Shown here piece after piece: positions 32,128 through 41,093 of a stretch of DNA of 64,000 bases. Made by a program: the position numbers and the translations under genes. Position 1 is the stretch's first letter, and each line of letters begins with the position of its first letter. Where the stretch lies: assembly GCF_014640335.1 (NCBI RefSeq), contig NZ_BMGT01000003.1, positions 417,149 through 481,148 of the forward strand, written 5' to 3'. Source of the stretch: Edaphobacter dinghuensis. Lineage in GTDB: Bacteria; Acidobacteriota; Terriglobia; Terriglobales; Acidobacteriaceae. Under the pieces are notes generated by a model that saw only the letters and a list, made by a program, of their open reading frames with translations, did not search any database and was not told the origin of the DNA.

Positions 32128-33582
32128 TCAGCATTCGATGATGTTCAGGGCCAGTCCAGCGAGTGATGTCTCTTTGTAGCGAGATTGCATGTCGAGGCCG
32201 GTCTGGTACATGGTGGCGATGACCTGATCGAGGGAGAGTTTGTGGCCTCCGGTCTCGTGCATGGCCATGCGGGTGGCGTTGATGGCCTTGACTGCTCCCA
32301 TGCCGTTGCGCTCGATGCAGGGGATTTGAACGAGGCCGCCGATGGGATCGCAGGTCATGCCGAGGTTGTGCTCCATGGCGATCTCGGCGGCGTGTTCGAT
32401 CTGCGCGTTGGTCCCATTGAGTGCGGCGACGAGGCCTCCGGCAGCCATCGAGCAGGCTACGCCGACTTCGCCCTGACAGCCGACTTCGGCTCCGGAGATG
32501 CTGGCGTTCTCTTTATAGAGGATGCCGATGGCAGCGGCGGTGAGGAAGTAGCGGATGAGACCTTCTTCGTCGGCGTCGTTTACGAAGCGCATGTAATAGT
32601 GAGCGATGGCAGGGATGACGCCGGCGGCTCCGTTGGTGGGTGCGGTGACGACTCTGCCGCCGGCGGCGTTCTCTTCGTTGACGGCCATGGCGTAGACGGT
32701 GACCCAATCGAGTGGAGCGAGGGGGTCTTTTGAGCCTTCGGTTTCAAGTCTCTGGGCGAGACGTGGAGCGCGGCGGCGGACGTTAAGGCCACCGGGTAGG
32801 ATGCCTTCGGTGGCGATGCCGCGAGCAGTGCAGGATTGCATGGTGTGCCAGAGGGTAAGGATACTGGCTTTGATCTGCTCTTCGGGAGTGGCTTTGCTGT
32901 GCAAGGGGTTTGCGGACGGCGGCCGGTTGATGGCGATGCTCGCGTCGGAGAGGAGCACGACTTCGTTGGCGAGCATGAGCTGCGCGATGGTGAGGTGATT
33001 GGTAGCTGCGGTAGAGAGGAGTTCCTCGGCGCTACGGAAGGGATAGGGAACGGTGCGCGTGGTGGCGCTCGATGCGTTGCGTTGGGCTGCGAACTCGCTG
33101 CCGGAGAGGATGAAGCCACCCCCGATGGAGTAGAAGATGTCTTCGGCGAGGAGGGCACCAGTGTCGTCGAAGGCGGAGAAGCGCATTCCGTTGGGATGGG
33201 TGAGGACGTCGGGGTTGGGATACATCTGATCGCGATGGAAGAGCAGGTGTTGACTCTCGGTGAAGGGAATCTCGTGCAGGTCGAGGAGATAAAGGGTGCC
33301 GGTCGTGCGAACGGCGGCAAGCTCGATGTCGATGAGAGCGGGATCGACGGTGTCGGGCGCTTCGCCGAAGAGGCCGAGCAGGATAGCGCGGTCGGTGCCG
33401 TGACCTAGTCCGGTGAGCGCGAGTGAGCCGTAGAGATCGACGTGGACTGAGGCTGTGCGGGAGAGGGCGCCTGAAGTTTTAAGCGAGCTCGCGAAGCTGA
33501 GAGCTGCACGCATGGGGCCGACGGTATGTGAACTGGAGGGGCCGATACCGATCTTGAAGAGCTCGAAGAGGCTGGTATTCAC
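32128..33582 (-). CDS. sdaA: L-serine ammonia-lyase, iron-sulfur type
   Basis: A 484-residue single-chain L-serine dehydratase that deaminates serine to pyruvate with a [4Fe-4S] cluster. The beta domain comes first ([23 protein letters not shown]), and the alpha domain holds the cluster ligands in [21 protein letters not shown] and [29 protein letters not shown] and [14 protein letters not shown] are also signatures. It starts with ATG at 33582. The YjbR-type gene ends only 7 bp upstream in the same direction, so the two may share a transcript. Confidence 0.95.
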   Translation of the reverse strand: MNTSLFELFKIGIGPSSSHTVGPMRAALSFASSLKTSGALSRTASVHVDLYGSLALTGLGHGTDRAILLGLFGEAPDTVDPALIDIELAAVRTTGTLYLLDLHEIPFTESQHLLFHRDQMYPNPDVLTHPNGMRFSAFDDTGALLAEDIFYSIGGGFILSGSEFAAQRNASSATTRTVPYPFRSAEELLSTAATNHLTIAQLMLANEVVLLSDASIAINRPPSANPLHSKATPEEQIKASILTLWHTMQSCTARGIATEGILPGGLNVRRRAPRLAQRLETEGSKDPLAPLDWVTVYAMAVNEENAAGGRVVTAPTNGAAGVIPAIAHYYMRFVNDADEEGLIRYFLTAAAIGILYKENASISGAEVGCQGEVGVACSMAAGGLVAALNGTNAQIEHAAEIAMEHNLGMTCDPIGGLVQIPCIERNGMGAVKAINATRMAMHETGGHKLSLDQVIATMYQTGLDMQSRYKETSLAGLALNIIEC

Positions 33583-33589
33583 AGTGGCT

Positions 33590-33973
33590 TTATTGTAGGC
33601 GTGAGCGGAGCGATACGGTTGATTTGGTGGTACGCGTGGTCTTCCTTCCTGTTTGTTTGAACTTTACATTGTTGTAGGCGGTGGCGAGCGCTCCTTGAAG
33701 GGTTGCTTCATCGACATGATGAAGATCGACGAAGGTCATGCCCATCCTTCCCCAGCCTCCTTGTACCGGCTCGAAGATCTCTGGCATCTCGGCGATGAAG
33801 GATTGTTGTTGCTCGACGGTGAGCTTGAGCGTACCGAGCCCTCGGTCCTGTGCGGAGAGGGTGGCAAAGATGCGGTCGTTGAGTCGAAAGTCAGGACTGC
33901 CCATGTGGGCGCCTTCGGTGGCCTGAGGAAGAGCGAGCGCTAACTTGCGAAAGAGAGCAACGCGAGCTTTCAT
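33590..33973 (-). CDS. MmcQ/YjbR-like protein
   Basis: A 127-residue cytoplasmic protein. It begins ALFRKLALALPQATEGAHMGSPDFRLNDRIFATLS and continues TLKLTVEQQQSFIAEMPEIFEPVQGGWGRMGMTFVDL, the YjbR/CyaY-like fold of the MmcQ family. Members are small double-wing proteins suspected to bind DNA, but their function is not settled. The basic tail (GRKTTRTTKSTVSLRSRLQ) is an extension beyond the fold. It lies between the HEAT-repeat gene and sdaA, all leftward with short gaps. Confidence 0.85.
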   Translation of the reverse strand: MKARVALFRKLALALPQATEGAHMGSPDFRLNDRIFATLSAQDRGLGTLKLTVEQQQSFIAEMPEIFEPVQGGWGRMGMTFVDLHHVDEATLQGALATAYNNVKFKQTGRKTTRTTKSTVSLRSRLQ

Positions 33974-33989
33974 CAGGGCTCGATCCTTT

Positions 33990-34949
33990 CTATTGCTTTT
34001 TGCGGCCAGATGCAGAGCGTGTGGCCCGGATGTAAGCGGCGGCAGCAGTGAGACGGACAGGAGCCTTGGTGTCGTCGAAGAGAGGCAGTAGCGCGTTGGG
34101 AACAGACCTGTCGCGATAGCTGCCGACGGCGGTGGCTGCTGCTGCGCGAACTGCTGGGTCCTTGTCGGTAAGGGCGGCGATCAGCTCACTGCGAACCGGA
34201 CCGGTGTTCTCCTGTGATAGCTGTTCGATAGCCGAGACGCGAGCGTTGTCGCCGCCGTTTTTGCGCATGTATTCGACTGCCGTAATGCCGAAGCCAAAGG
34301 GACCGAGAAGCATGGATGCTCCCTGGAGCGCGCCGATGCGGGCCAGAGCTGCGGGGTCATGAAGCTCCTTGTTTGCTTGATGCATGGCTCCGTTCACCAG
34401 GTGAGGATTAGCGCTGCGGTCGCCGTTGGCGACGGCCATGAGAACGTCCTCACCAGAGCGGTCGTTCATCTTCCATAGCGTGGTGGCAGCGACGAAGGCC
34501 ACCTGCGGTTCTTTGTCGTCGAGCATGGCCCGGATATTGGTGGTGAGGTTACGGCTCTTGGTCTGTCCTGCAGCGAGGACAGCGGCGGTGCGTACATCGA
34601 CGTCGGGGTCTTTCATGGCATCGACGATCATCCTTTCACTGCGGGGATTGATGCCGAGGGTACCGAGCGCGGAGAGAGCCTGAATGCGAAGATCGGAGTG
34701 CTTTGTATCCTGAACTGCAGCGGTAAGCATGGACCAGGCTTCGTCGTTGTTCTGTGCAACGGTTGTGTGAGTACGATCGCGAACTGAAGGCTGCGATGCC
34801 TGTTGCTCCTGCTGGGTGGTGGTTACGATCTTGGTGTCGGCAACAGTCGAACTGCTCTGCGCCCGGGCCTGGTTGAAGGAGAGCAGGAGAAGAGCAATCG
34901 GCAGGAAGGTTGTCCTGGTAAATCGAAGAACGCTGGCGCGCGTAGGCAT
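33990..34949 (-). CDS. Secreted HEAT-repeat protein
   Basis: A 319-residue exported protein. The signal peptide covers residues 1-30 (FLPIALLLLSFNQARA-QS). A Thr/Gln-rich stretch is followed by PBS-lyase-type HEAT repeats at about 75-320 (DLRIQALSALGTLGI, DVDVRTAAVLAAGQTKS, EPQVAFVAATTLWKMNDRS, PVRSELIAALTDKDPAVRAAAATAVGSYRDRS). The break in the middle contains GASMLLGPFGFGITAVEYM, a hydrophobic segment. HEAT solenoids bind proteins, and the partner is unknown. It ends with the basic SASGRKKQ. The gap to the next gene is 16 bp. Confidence 0.8.
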   Translation of the reverse strand: MPTRASVLRFTRTTFLPIALLLLSFNQARAQSSSTVADTKIVTTTQQEQQASQPSVRDRTHTTVAQNNDEAWSMLTAAVQDTKHSDLRIQALSALGTLGINPRSERMIVDAMKDPDVDVRTAAVLAAGQTKSRNLTTNIRAMLDDKEPQVAFVAATTLWKMNDRSGEDVLMAVANGDRSANPHLVNGAMHQANKELHDPAALARIGALQGASMLLGPFGFGITAVEYMRKNGGDNARVSAIEQLSQENTGPVRSELIAALTDKDPAVRAAAATAVGSYRDRSVPNALLPLFDDTKAPVRLTAAAAYIRATRSASGRKKQ

Positions 34950-35102
34950 GGGTGTTGCTCCGTCAATCTATAAAAATAATGAGATGCTCGTTGATGAAAA
35001 TAGCCTATGTTCGCGGATAAATGCAGTGATGCATTAGTTATAGAGGACGGAATGCTATACTCGGCCAAAATTCACAGCCTCAAGGATTGACCGGGCTCAC
35101 AC

Positions 35103-36695
35103 ATGCTCTTTAAGGTTCGCAGTGCAGCAGTTTACGGCATCGATGCGCACGTCATTGATGTAGAGGTCGACTTTTCGGGCGTCAAGTTGGACAAGGAACA
35201 GTTCAACACGGTGGGGCTGCCGGATGCGGCGGTACGGGAGAGCCGTGACCGGGTGCGGTCGGCGATCAAGAACTCCGGGTTCGATATTCCACCGACACGA
35301 ATTACGATCAACCTGGCTCCGGCAGACCTGAAGAAAGAAGGCTCGGGGTTCGACCTTCCGATTGCGATTGGAATCCTGGGCGCGTACGGCGCGCTGCACA
35401 ACAAGGATGTCAGCGATTTTCTGTTGGTGGGCGAGCTTGGGCTGGACGGCAGTCTGCGAGCGGTGCAGGGAATGCTGCCGATTGCGGTTGCGGCGCGTGC
35501 CCAGGGGATTCCGAACCTGATTATTCCGGCGAGCAATGCGCGGGAGGCGGCGGTTGTGCAGGGGGTGAACGTCTATCCGGTGAAGACCCTGCTCGAGGTG
35601 AGGGAGTTGTTGAACTCGGCGTCAATGGGAACGCTGATAGCGGCTCCGTTGAAGGTTGAGACTGCCGACCTTCTCAGCGAGATGCAGCACTTTCCGTTCG
35701 ACTTTAAAGACGTGCGCGGTCAACATGTGGCCAAGCGGGCGCTGGAGGTAGCGGCTGCGGGCGGCCACAATATTCTGATGATCGGGCCGCCGGGCTCAGG
35801 CAAGACGATGCTGGCCAAGCGGCTGCCTTCGATCCTTGCTCCTCTGCGGTTTGAAGAGGCGCTGGAGACGACGAAGATTCACTCGGTTGCCGGTGTGCTG
35901 GACGCGGAGCAAGGATTGGTGACGCACCGCCCGTTCCGGTCGCCGCACCACACTATTTCTGATGCGGGGTTGATCGGCGGCGGGATGATGCCGCGGCCAG
36001 GCGAGGTCTCGCTGGCGCATAACGGGTTGCTGTTTTTGGATGAGCTGCCGGAGTTTCCCCGGAATGTTCTGGAGGTGATGCGCCAGCCTCTGGAGGACGG
36101 CATGGTGACGATTGCCCGAGCGGCGATGAGTCTGAGCTTTCCGGCCCGGTTTATGCTGGCGGCGGCGATGAATCCTTGCCCCTGTGGCTACTTCAATGAC
36201 AAGTCGCGGGAGTGTATGTGTACGCCCCCGATGATCCAGCGATATGTCTCAAAGGTCTCGGGGCCGCTGCTTGACCGGATCGACATCCATATTGAGGTGC
36301 CCGCAGTGCAATATAAGGAGTTAAGGGGCGGGGTGTCGGCGGAAGGGTCGGAGGAGATTCGCACCCGGGTGTTGGCGGCGAGAGAGCGGCAACATGAACG
36401 GTTCAGCGCGGCAGGGGAGCGGACCAAAGGGTCGGCGAAGGCAGCATCGCGACCGGTCTTTGCCAACTCCCAGATGAATACCCAGCAGATTCGAATTCAT
36501 TGCGAGCTCTCGTCGGAGGCGGAGCGCCTGCTGGAACGCGCGATGCAGCAACAGGGGTTAAGTGCCCGGGCGCACGACCGGATATTAAAGGTGGCGCGGA
36601 CAATTGCGGATCTGGATCGGGAAGAAGGTATTGCGGTAAAGCATATCGCCGAGGCTATCCAATACCGCACTTTGGATAGAAGCTATTGGTCATAA
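35103..36695 (+). CDS. comM: YifB/ComM-family Mg chelatase-like AAA+ ATPase
   Basis: A 530-residue protein of the ComM family, a hexameric helicase that drives branch migration in natural transformation. It starts [23 protein letters not shown], the usual N-terminal ChlI-like domain to about 170. The AAA+ domain has Walker [18 protein letters not shown] near residue 228 and Walker [24 protein letters not shown] and the Cys pair in [15 protein letters not shown] form the family's zinc-like site. The C-terminal helical lid contains [21 protein letters not shown]. It is monocistronic, with no dprA beside it. Confidence 0.93.
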   Translation: MLFKVRSAAVYGIDAHVIDVEVDFSGVKLDKEQFNTVGLPDAAVRESRDRVRSAIKNSGFDIPPTRITINLAPADLKKEGSGFDLPIAIGILGAYGALHNKDVSDFLLVGELGLDGSLRAVQGMLPIAVAARAQGIPNLIIPASNAREAAVVQGVNVYPVKTLLEVRELLNSASMGTLIAAPLKVETADLLSEMQHFPFDFKDVRGQHVAKRALEVAAAGGHNILMIGPPGSGKTMLAKRLPSILAPLRFEEALETTKIHSVAGVLDAEQGLVTHRPFRSPHHTISDAGLIGGGMMPRPGEVSLAHNGLLFLDELPEFPRNVLEVMRQPLEDGMVTIARAAMSLSFPARFMLAAAMNPCPCGYFNDKSRECMCTPPMIQRYVSKVSGPLLDRIDIHIEVPAVQYKELRGGVSAEGSEEIRTRVLAARERQHERFSAAGERTKGSAKAASRPVFANSQMNTQQIRIHCELSSEAERLLERAMQQQGLSARAHDRILKVARTIADLDREEGIAVKHIAEAIQYRTLDRSYWS

Positions 36696-37206
36696 AGAAT
36701 GACCATATAGGTTACCGTATAGGGTAAAAGTATTAGTTTCAATGATGATTGTTGGGAAAAGAGGTGGAAAGATCCTGTTTTTGGGATATTGGTATCAATG
36801 GATTCCCAAAAAAAGTATTGACCTGACCTCTCAGACCATTTACTTTACCTATGTATCGAGCTGTACCGCCCTGCTGGACGACCTTCGGGATAGCAGGGGG
36901 CAGCCGACGAGGTTTTTGCTTGCCAGAAGAGTCTGGTTGGCTTCTCTGTTTCACGCCAAGGCGCTGGCCGCGCTGAATCGCATGAGAGAGACAGGTCGTA
37001 AAATAAGCCGGTTTGTACCGGTTGAAGAGTGGTTTTGCCTGCGAGATTTAGCAGCAAGCAGTTGTTGTCGATAAGAGAGTCCAAGGACGGTTTCTCTGCG
37101 TCTAATAAGTGGTAGAGCAGATCCATTGAATTTGGCAGTTTGAATAATTTTCAGGCGAGTGAGCGCTAGCTAGACGCTTACGCTTTTAGAAAGAAGGGGA
37201 AGAAAT
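36696..37206. other. AT-rich intergenic region between comM and rpoZ
   Basis: A 511-bp gap, clearly lower in G+C than its neighbours. It has an inverted repeat at 36778-36812 (TTTTTGGGA and TCCCAAAAA, 17-bp spacer, with ATTGGTATCAAT inside). A rightward frame at 36742-37074 and a leftward frame at 36845-37126 are open, but neither has a ribosome-binding site or any recognisable motif. No known RNA gene (6S, tmRNA, RNase P, SRP) can be recognised. The rpoZ promoter should lie at its right end. Confidence 0.55.
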
Positions 37207-37428
37207 ATGCGCTCAGATCTTATCTTTGGGGCACTTACGCACGTGAACAACCGCTACGAGCTTTGTCAGCTGGCGTCGAAGGCGACGCGTAAGCTGCACA
37301 AGCCCAACACACGGCTGCAGGACACGACCAACGAAGTGCTCGATCGTTTCAAGGATACCGTTCCGATGAATGAATCCGAAGATGCAGTTGTCAGAAAGAT
37401 TGAATTGCAGGAACGCCGCGCGGCATAG
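37207..37428 (+). CDS. rpoZ: RNA polymerase omega subunit
   Basis: A 73-residue subunit that helps fold and assemble the beta' subunit of RNA polymerase. The signature NNRYELCQLASKATRKLHKPN corresponds to the omega core helix (in E. coli NRFDLVLVAARRARQ). The length fits short omega subunits. GAAGGGGAAG lies before the ATG. A 7-bp GC hairpin with a T-run overlaps its stop codon. It is upstream of rho, an unusual pairing of two transcription-machinery genes. gmk, the common neighbour elsewhere, is not here. Confidence 0.88.
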   Translation: MRSDLIFGALTHVNNRYELCQLASKATRKLHKPNTRLQDTTNEVLDRFKDTVPMNESEDAVVRKIELQERRAA

Positions 37429-37438
37429 CGCGGCTTTT
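37415..37438 (+). terminator. Terminator overlapping the rpoZ stop codon
   Basis: Stem GCCGCGC with GCGCGGC, 6-nt loop, then TTTT. The left arm is the last coding part of rpoZ (Arg-Arg-Ala) and the loop plus right arm contain the TAG stop, so terminating ribosomes would cover the hairpin. Confidence 0.75.
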
Positions 37439-37585
37439 CCTGTGTCCACCCTTAACCGAATATCCGCTTTATAACCCCACCCGCAACTTCGCTTACCTCA
37501 GGCCTTCCGCACGACCCCCCGTCAGGCAGATCCCGCCTCCGTTCAAACAATCCCTCCTTTATCAAATCAAATTCCAGGTAAAAAT

Positions 37586-38836
37586 ATGACTATTTCAGAG
37601 TTGAAAGAACACAACATTGCGGAGCTGGGCAAGCTTGCGCGCGGCCTCGACATCGCCGGAACCAGCGGCCTTCGCAAACAAGACCTTATCTTCAAGATTC
37701 TTCAGGCGCAGAGCGAAAAAGAAGGTCACATCTTCGCCGAGGGCGTCCTCGAGATTCTGCCCGATGGCTACGGCTTCCTTCGTTCTCCTGATTACAACTA
37801 TCTGCCCGGTCCGGACGACATTTACGTCTCGCCTTCCCAAATTCGCAAGTTCGACCTGAAGACTGGCGATACCATCAGCGGCAACGTTCGCCCGCCGCAC
37901 GAAGGCGAGAAATACTTCGCCCTGGTCAAGATCGAGGCCATTAACTTCGAGTCGCCCGAAGAGACCCGCAACAAGATTTTGTTCGATAACCTGACCCCGC
38001 TGTATGCCGCGGAGCGGGTGAAGATGGAGACGGTCCGCGAAAATCTTTCGGGTCGCGTGATGGACCTGTTGACGCCGATGGGCAAGGGACAGCGTGGTCT
38101 GATCGTCGCTCCTCCCCGTACCGGTAAGACGATGCTGCTGCAGTCGATCGCCAACAGCATTACGAGCAATCATCCCGAAGTCGTTTTGATCGTTCTGCTG
38201 ATTGACGAACGTCCGGAAGAAGTGACCGACATGCAGCGCTCGGTGAAGGGCGAAGTTATTTCGTCCACCTTCGATGAGCCCGCGGCTCGTCACGTACAGG
38301 TTGCCGAGATGGTGATCGAGAAGGCGAAGCGCCTAGTAGAACACAAGCGCGATGTCGTGATTCTGCTGGACTCGATCACGCGTCTGGCTCGCGCCTACAA
38401 CACCATCGTTCCGCCGTCGGGCAAGGTGCTCTCAGGCGGTGTGGACTCGAATGCGCTGCAGAGGCCGAAGCGTTTCTTCGGCGCGGCCCGCAACATTGAA
38501 GAGGGTGGCTCGCTCACGATTATTGCCACGGCTCTGGTTGATACCGGTTCGCGCATGGACGAGGTCATCTTTGAAGAGTTCAAAGGTACCGGCAACATGG
38601 AAGTCATTCTCGACCGCAAGCTGGTCGACAAGCGTGTCTTCCCGGCCATCGATATTCAGCGCTCCGGTACACGTAAGGAAGAGTTGCTGATTCCGAAGGA
38701 AGATCTGCAGCGGACGTGGATTCTGCGCAAGGTGCTGAATCCGCTGTCGCCGGTCGAAGCGATGGAACTGCTGACGGACAAGCTGGCCAAGACCCGGAAC
38801 AACCAGGAGTTCCTGCACAACATGAGCTCGATCTAA
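37586..38836 (+). CDS. rho: Transcription termination factor Rho
   Basis: A 416-residue hexameric RNA helicase that ends untranslated transcripts. The N-terminal SAP-like bundle ([20 protein letters not shown]) is followed by the cold-shock-type RNA-binding domain at 48-125 ([34 protein letters not shown]). Walker A is [19 protein letters not shown] near residue 178, and Walker B is [16 protein letters not shown]. The Q-loop/R-loop region follows. The N-terminal insertion seen in Actinobacteria is absent. A leader of about 150 nt after the rpoZ terminator precedes it, where Rho genes of other bacteria are autoregulated. Confidence 0.97.
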   Translation: MTISELKEHNIAELGKLARGLDIAGTSGLRKQDLIFKILQAQSEKEGHIFAEGVLEILPDGYGFLRSPDYNYLPGPDDIYVSPSQIRKFDLKTGDTISGNVRPPHEGEKYFALVKIEAINFESPEETRNKILFDNLTPLYAAERVKMETVRENLSGRVMDLLTPMGKGQRGLIVAPPRTGKTMLLQSIANSITSNHPEVVLIVLLIDERPEEVTDMQRSVKGEVISSTFDEPAARHVQVAEMVIEKAKRLVEHKRDVVILLDSITRLARAYNTIVPPSGKVLSGGVDSNALQRPKRFFGAARNIEEGGSLTIIATALVDTGSRMDEVIFEEFKGTGNMEVILDRKLVDKRVFPAIDIQRSGTRKEELLIPKEDLQRTWILRKVLNPLSPVEAMELLTDKLAKTRNNQEFLHNMSSI

Positions 38837-38857
38837 GCGCTTATTGAAGAAGGTTAC

Positions 38858-38883
38858 GGCGCGATGCAACTTTGCATCGCGCC
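38858..38883. terminator. Terminator between rho and ribE
   Basis: Stem GGCGCGATGCA with TGCATCGCGCC, 4-nt loop, 21 bp after the rho stop, followed by ATTTCATTTTT. It also lies 20 bp after the convergent riboflavin synthase stop and may serve both. Confidence 0.85.
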
Positions 38884-38903
38884 ATTTCATTTTTGCTTCA
38901 CGC

Positions 38904-39563
38904 TTAGTAGCCGTTGGCGATGAGATATTGCTCGGTGATTCCAGGGCCGTTGGACTTCTGCTGGCGCTCGGCATATTTGGCCAGAACGTCGACCTCGACA
39001 TTGAGTGGAGATCCGATGGGCAGCGTGCGCAGGCTGGTGGCGGCGTAGGTGTGAGGAATGATGGCGACCTCCACTTCATTGCCGCGAACCGAGGCTACAG
39101 TCAGGCTGATGCCTTCAATCGTGATGGAGCCTTTGTTGACGACATACGCAGTCAGTTGTTCCGGGATTGATATGCGGAGGCGGTAGTCGGTCAGTTCGGT
39201 GTCTGCGGTGATTGCATCGAGCGCGACCAGCGTTGCGGTTCCGTCGACGTGACCTTGCACGACGTGGCCGCCGAGCGGCGAACCGGCGGGCGTTGGCAGC
39301 TCGAGGTTCACGATGGAACCGGGTTCGAGGCGCGAGAGCGTTGTAAGGGCGATGGTCTCGGCGGCGAGGTCGGCGGAGAACCGCGGAGGAAAGGCGTTGG
39401 GCTCGATGGAGAGCGCAGTGAGGCAGACTCCGCTGACGGCGATGCTGTCGCCGGTGTTGAGCTTGCTGGTGAGGGTTGGAGAGGCGATGGTGATGCGCGT
39501 CACACCAGCGATCGGCGTAACGGCGAGCACGGTTCCAGTGGTTTCGATGAGGCCGGTGAACAT
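38904..39563 (-). CDS. ribE: Riboflavin synthase, alpha subunit
   Basis: A 219-residue enzyme that dismutates 6,7-dimethyl-8-ribityllumazine to riboflavin. The invariant N-terminus MFTGLIETTGTVLAV is present. Two lumazine-binding barrels follow, with DSIAVSGVCLTALSI and FSADLAAETIALTTL in the first, GGHVVQGHVDGTA at the junction and GSITIEGISLTV in the second. The C-terminal helix ends the trimer interface. It starts 10 bp after the ribD stop and forms a two-gene operon with it. No FMN riboswitch can be recognised upstream of ribD. Confidence 0.95.
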   Translation of the reverse strand: MFTGLIETTGTVLAVTPIAGVTRITIASPTLTSKLNTGDSIAVSGVCLTALSIEPNAFPPRFSADLAAETIALTTLSRLEPGSIVNLELPTPAGSPLGGHVVQGHVDGTATLVALDAITADTELTDYRLRISIPEQLTAYVVNKGSITIEGISLTVASVRGNEVEVAIIPHTYAATSLRTLPIGSPLNVEVDVLAKYAERQQKSNGPGITEQYLIANGY

Positions 39564-39572
39564 GGATCTATT

Positions 39573-40727
39573 TTAGTGGTTAGTTGCCGGCCATGGATCG
39601 TGGAGATAACCAGTGATGCAGGCGTCGGTGTCGAAGCTGGTTCGAGTGGTTCGATGAAGCGATTGCTGGAAGAGATAAGGCGAGGCGATGCCTTCGGCGA
39701 AGGGAAGGGATTGTGAGCCTAGTTCTGTTTCGGAGTAGAAGAGAATGGCTTTGTCGACGAGGTTTTGGCGAAGGAAGGCTCCGTTGAGATGAGAGCCTGC
39801 TTCGAGCAGGAGGCTGAGAATCTGTCGTTCGGCCAGAGCTTTGAGGACTGCGGTCAGCCTTAGTTGGGTATCTTCTTCGGGAATGGCTTCGACTTCGGCT
39901 CCGGCTTTGCGGAGGGCTTCGATTTTTTCTGAAGAAGCAGTTGCTGCGGTGAAGATGAGGAGATCGTGGTTCGCTGTGCGAATTAGCTGCGAGTTGAGCG
40001 GTGTGCGCAGGTGGGTGTCGAGGATGACCCGGAGTAGAGGGCGGCGACGGGGTTGATTGGTGCGGTCGGTTAGGGCTGGGTCGTCGGCGAGGACGGTGCC
40101 GATGCCGGTGAGGATGGCGTCGGAGACGTGGCGGAGACGCTGAACTTCGGCACGAGCGGCGGGGCCGGTGAGCCAGTGGGGCTGGTTGGGAGTGCGGGTT
40201 TGAGGTGCGGGAGCGAGGTAGCCGTCGACGGAGAGCGCGGTTTTGAGTGTGACGAAGGGGCGATGGTTCTGGATGAAGTGAGCGAAGGCATCGTTGAGAT
40301 CGCGAGCTGGTTGCTGGAGGATGCCGAGAGTGACTTCGATGCCGGAGGCGCGAAGTTTTGCGATGCCCTGACCGCTGACTTGCGGGTTGGGGTCTTCGGT
40401 AGCGACGACGGCTCGTGCGATGCGAGCGGCTACGAGGGCGTCGGCGCAGGGGCCGGTTCGTCCGTGGTGGGAGCAGGGTTCGAGGGTGACGTAGGCCGTA
40501 GCGCCGGTGACGTCGATGCCGCGCTCGCGCGCCTGCTTGAGTGCGACGATCTCCGCGTGGTCGCGGTTGGCGTAGAGATGCGTGCCTTCGCCGATGATCT
40601 CGCCTCCTTTGACGAGGACGCAGCCTACTTGGGGATTCGGCGAGGCGAGGGCTACGGTTTCTCTGGCAAGCGCGATGGCCCGCTGCATGAAGGCTTCGCC
40701 TTTTTCGGTGTTGGGCAGAGTGGTCAT
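39573..40727 (-). CDS. ribD: Bifunctional riboflavin biosynthesis deaminase/reductase
   Basis: A 384-residue two-domain enzyme for steps 2 and 3 of riboflavin synthesis. The N-terminal cytidine-deaminase-like domain (to about 150) has the zinc motif HAEIVALKQA and PCSHHGRTGPCADALV. The C-terminal reductase domain begins near RPFVTLKTALSVDGYLA and continues RAEVQRLRHVSDAILTGIGTVLADDPALTDR, with the NADPH site. LLLEAGSHLNGAFLRQNLVDKAILF is the usual end. It is the first gene of a leftward pair with ribE, and its upstream gap is shared with the large receptor gene. Confidence 0.95.
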   Translation of the reverse strand: MTTLPNTEKGEAFMQRAIALARETVALASPNPQVGCVLVKGGEIIGEGTHLYANRDHAEIVALKQARERGIDVTGATAYVTLEPCSHHGRTGPCADALVAARIARAVVATEDPNPQVSGQGIAKLRASGIEVTLGILQQPARDLNDAFAHFIQNHRPFVTLKTALSVDGYLAPAPQTRTPNQPHWLTGPAARAEVQRLRHVSDAILTGIGTVLADDPALTDRTNQPRRRPLLRVILDTHLRTPLNSQLIRTANHDLLIFTAATASSEKIEALRKAGAEVEAIPEEDTQLRLTAVLKALAERQILSLLLEAGSHLNGAFLRQNLVDKAILFYSETELGSQSLPFAEGIASPYLFQQSLHRTTRTSFDTDACITGYLHDPWPATNH

Positions 40728-41093
40728 GCTTTTATGAGGATAGCTTGTGGATGTTGCTGTTTTTGCGGCGGTATTCTCTCCCTGTGCTTTGTAATGAATT
40801 TAAATAACATGGGTGCTTAATAGGAAAAGTGAAGATTGGGAACAACGCTGCAGTAAAAGGCTTTGTGAGGACATAAATGAATCGATCTACGCCTAAAGGT
40901 CGAGATTGAAATCATCCCATGGCTTGATGACAGCGAATGAGCTTGTAGATAGGATCGGGCAGTTCAAGAAAATGATAGCGAATCGATCGTTCACGCGGTG
41001 AGGCCAGATGGCTCTCCGGCGAGTGCGGTCGACGGAACGCATGACCCCACTTCAGAGAGAGTGGGGCGGCCACGGATTCAATTCAGGAGACTT
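40728..41093. other. Intergenic region between ribD and the TonB receptor gene
   Basis: A 366-bp divergent gap. It should hold both promoters, but I find no near-consensus pair, no riboswitch fold and no convincing palindrome. The receptor frame is open from 40998, but AGGAG directly before the ATG at 41094 and the signal peptide after it argue that 40998-41093 is untranslated. Confidence 0.55.

Noticed and set aside
36742..37126. Two open frames in the comM-rpoZ gap (rightward 36742-37074 and leftward 36845-37126)
   Set aside because: Neither has a Shine-Dalgarno site, a recognisable domain or a consistent composition, and they overlap each other.
39564..41093. FMN riboswitch before ribD or near the rib genes
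   Set aside because: The upstream region lacks the conserved RFN-element segments, and no multi-stem fold could be drawn.
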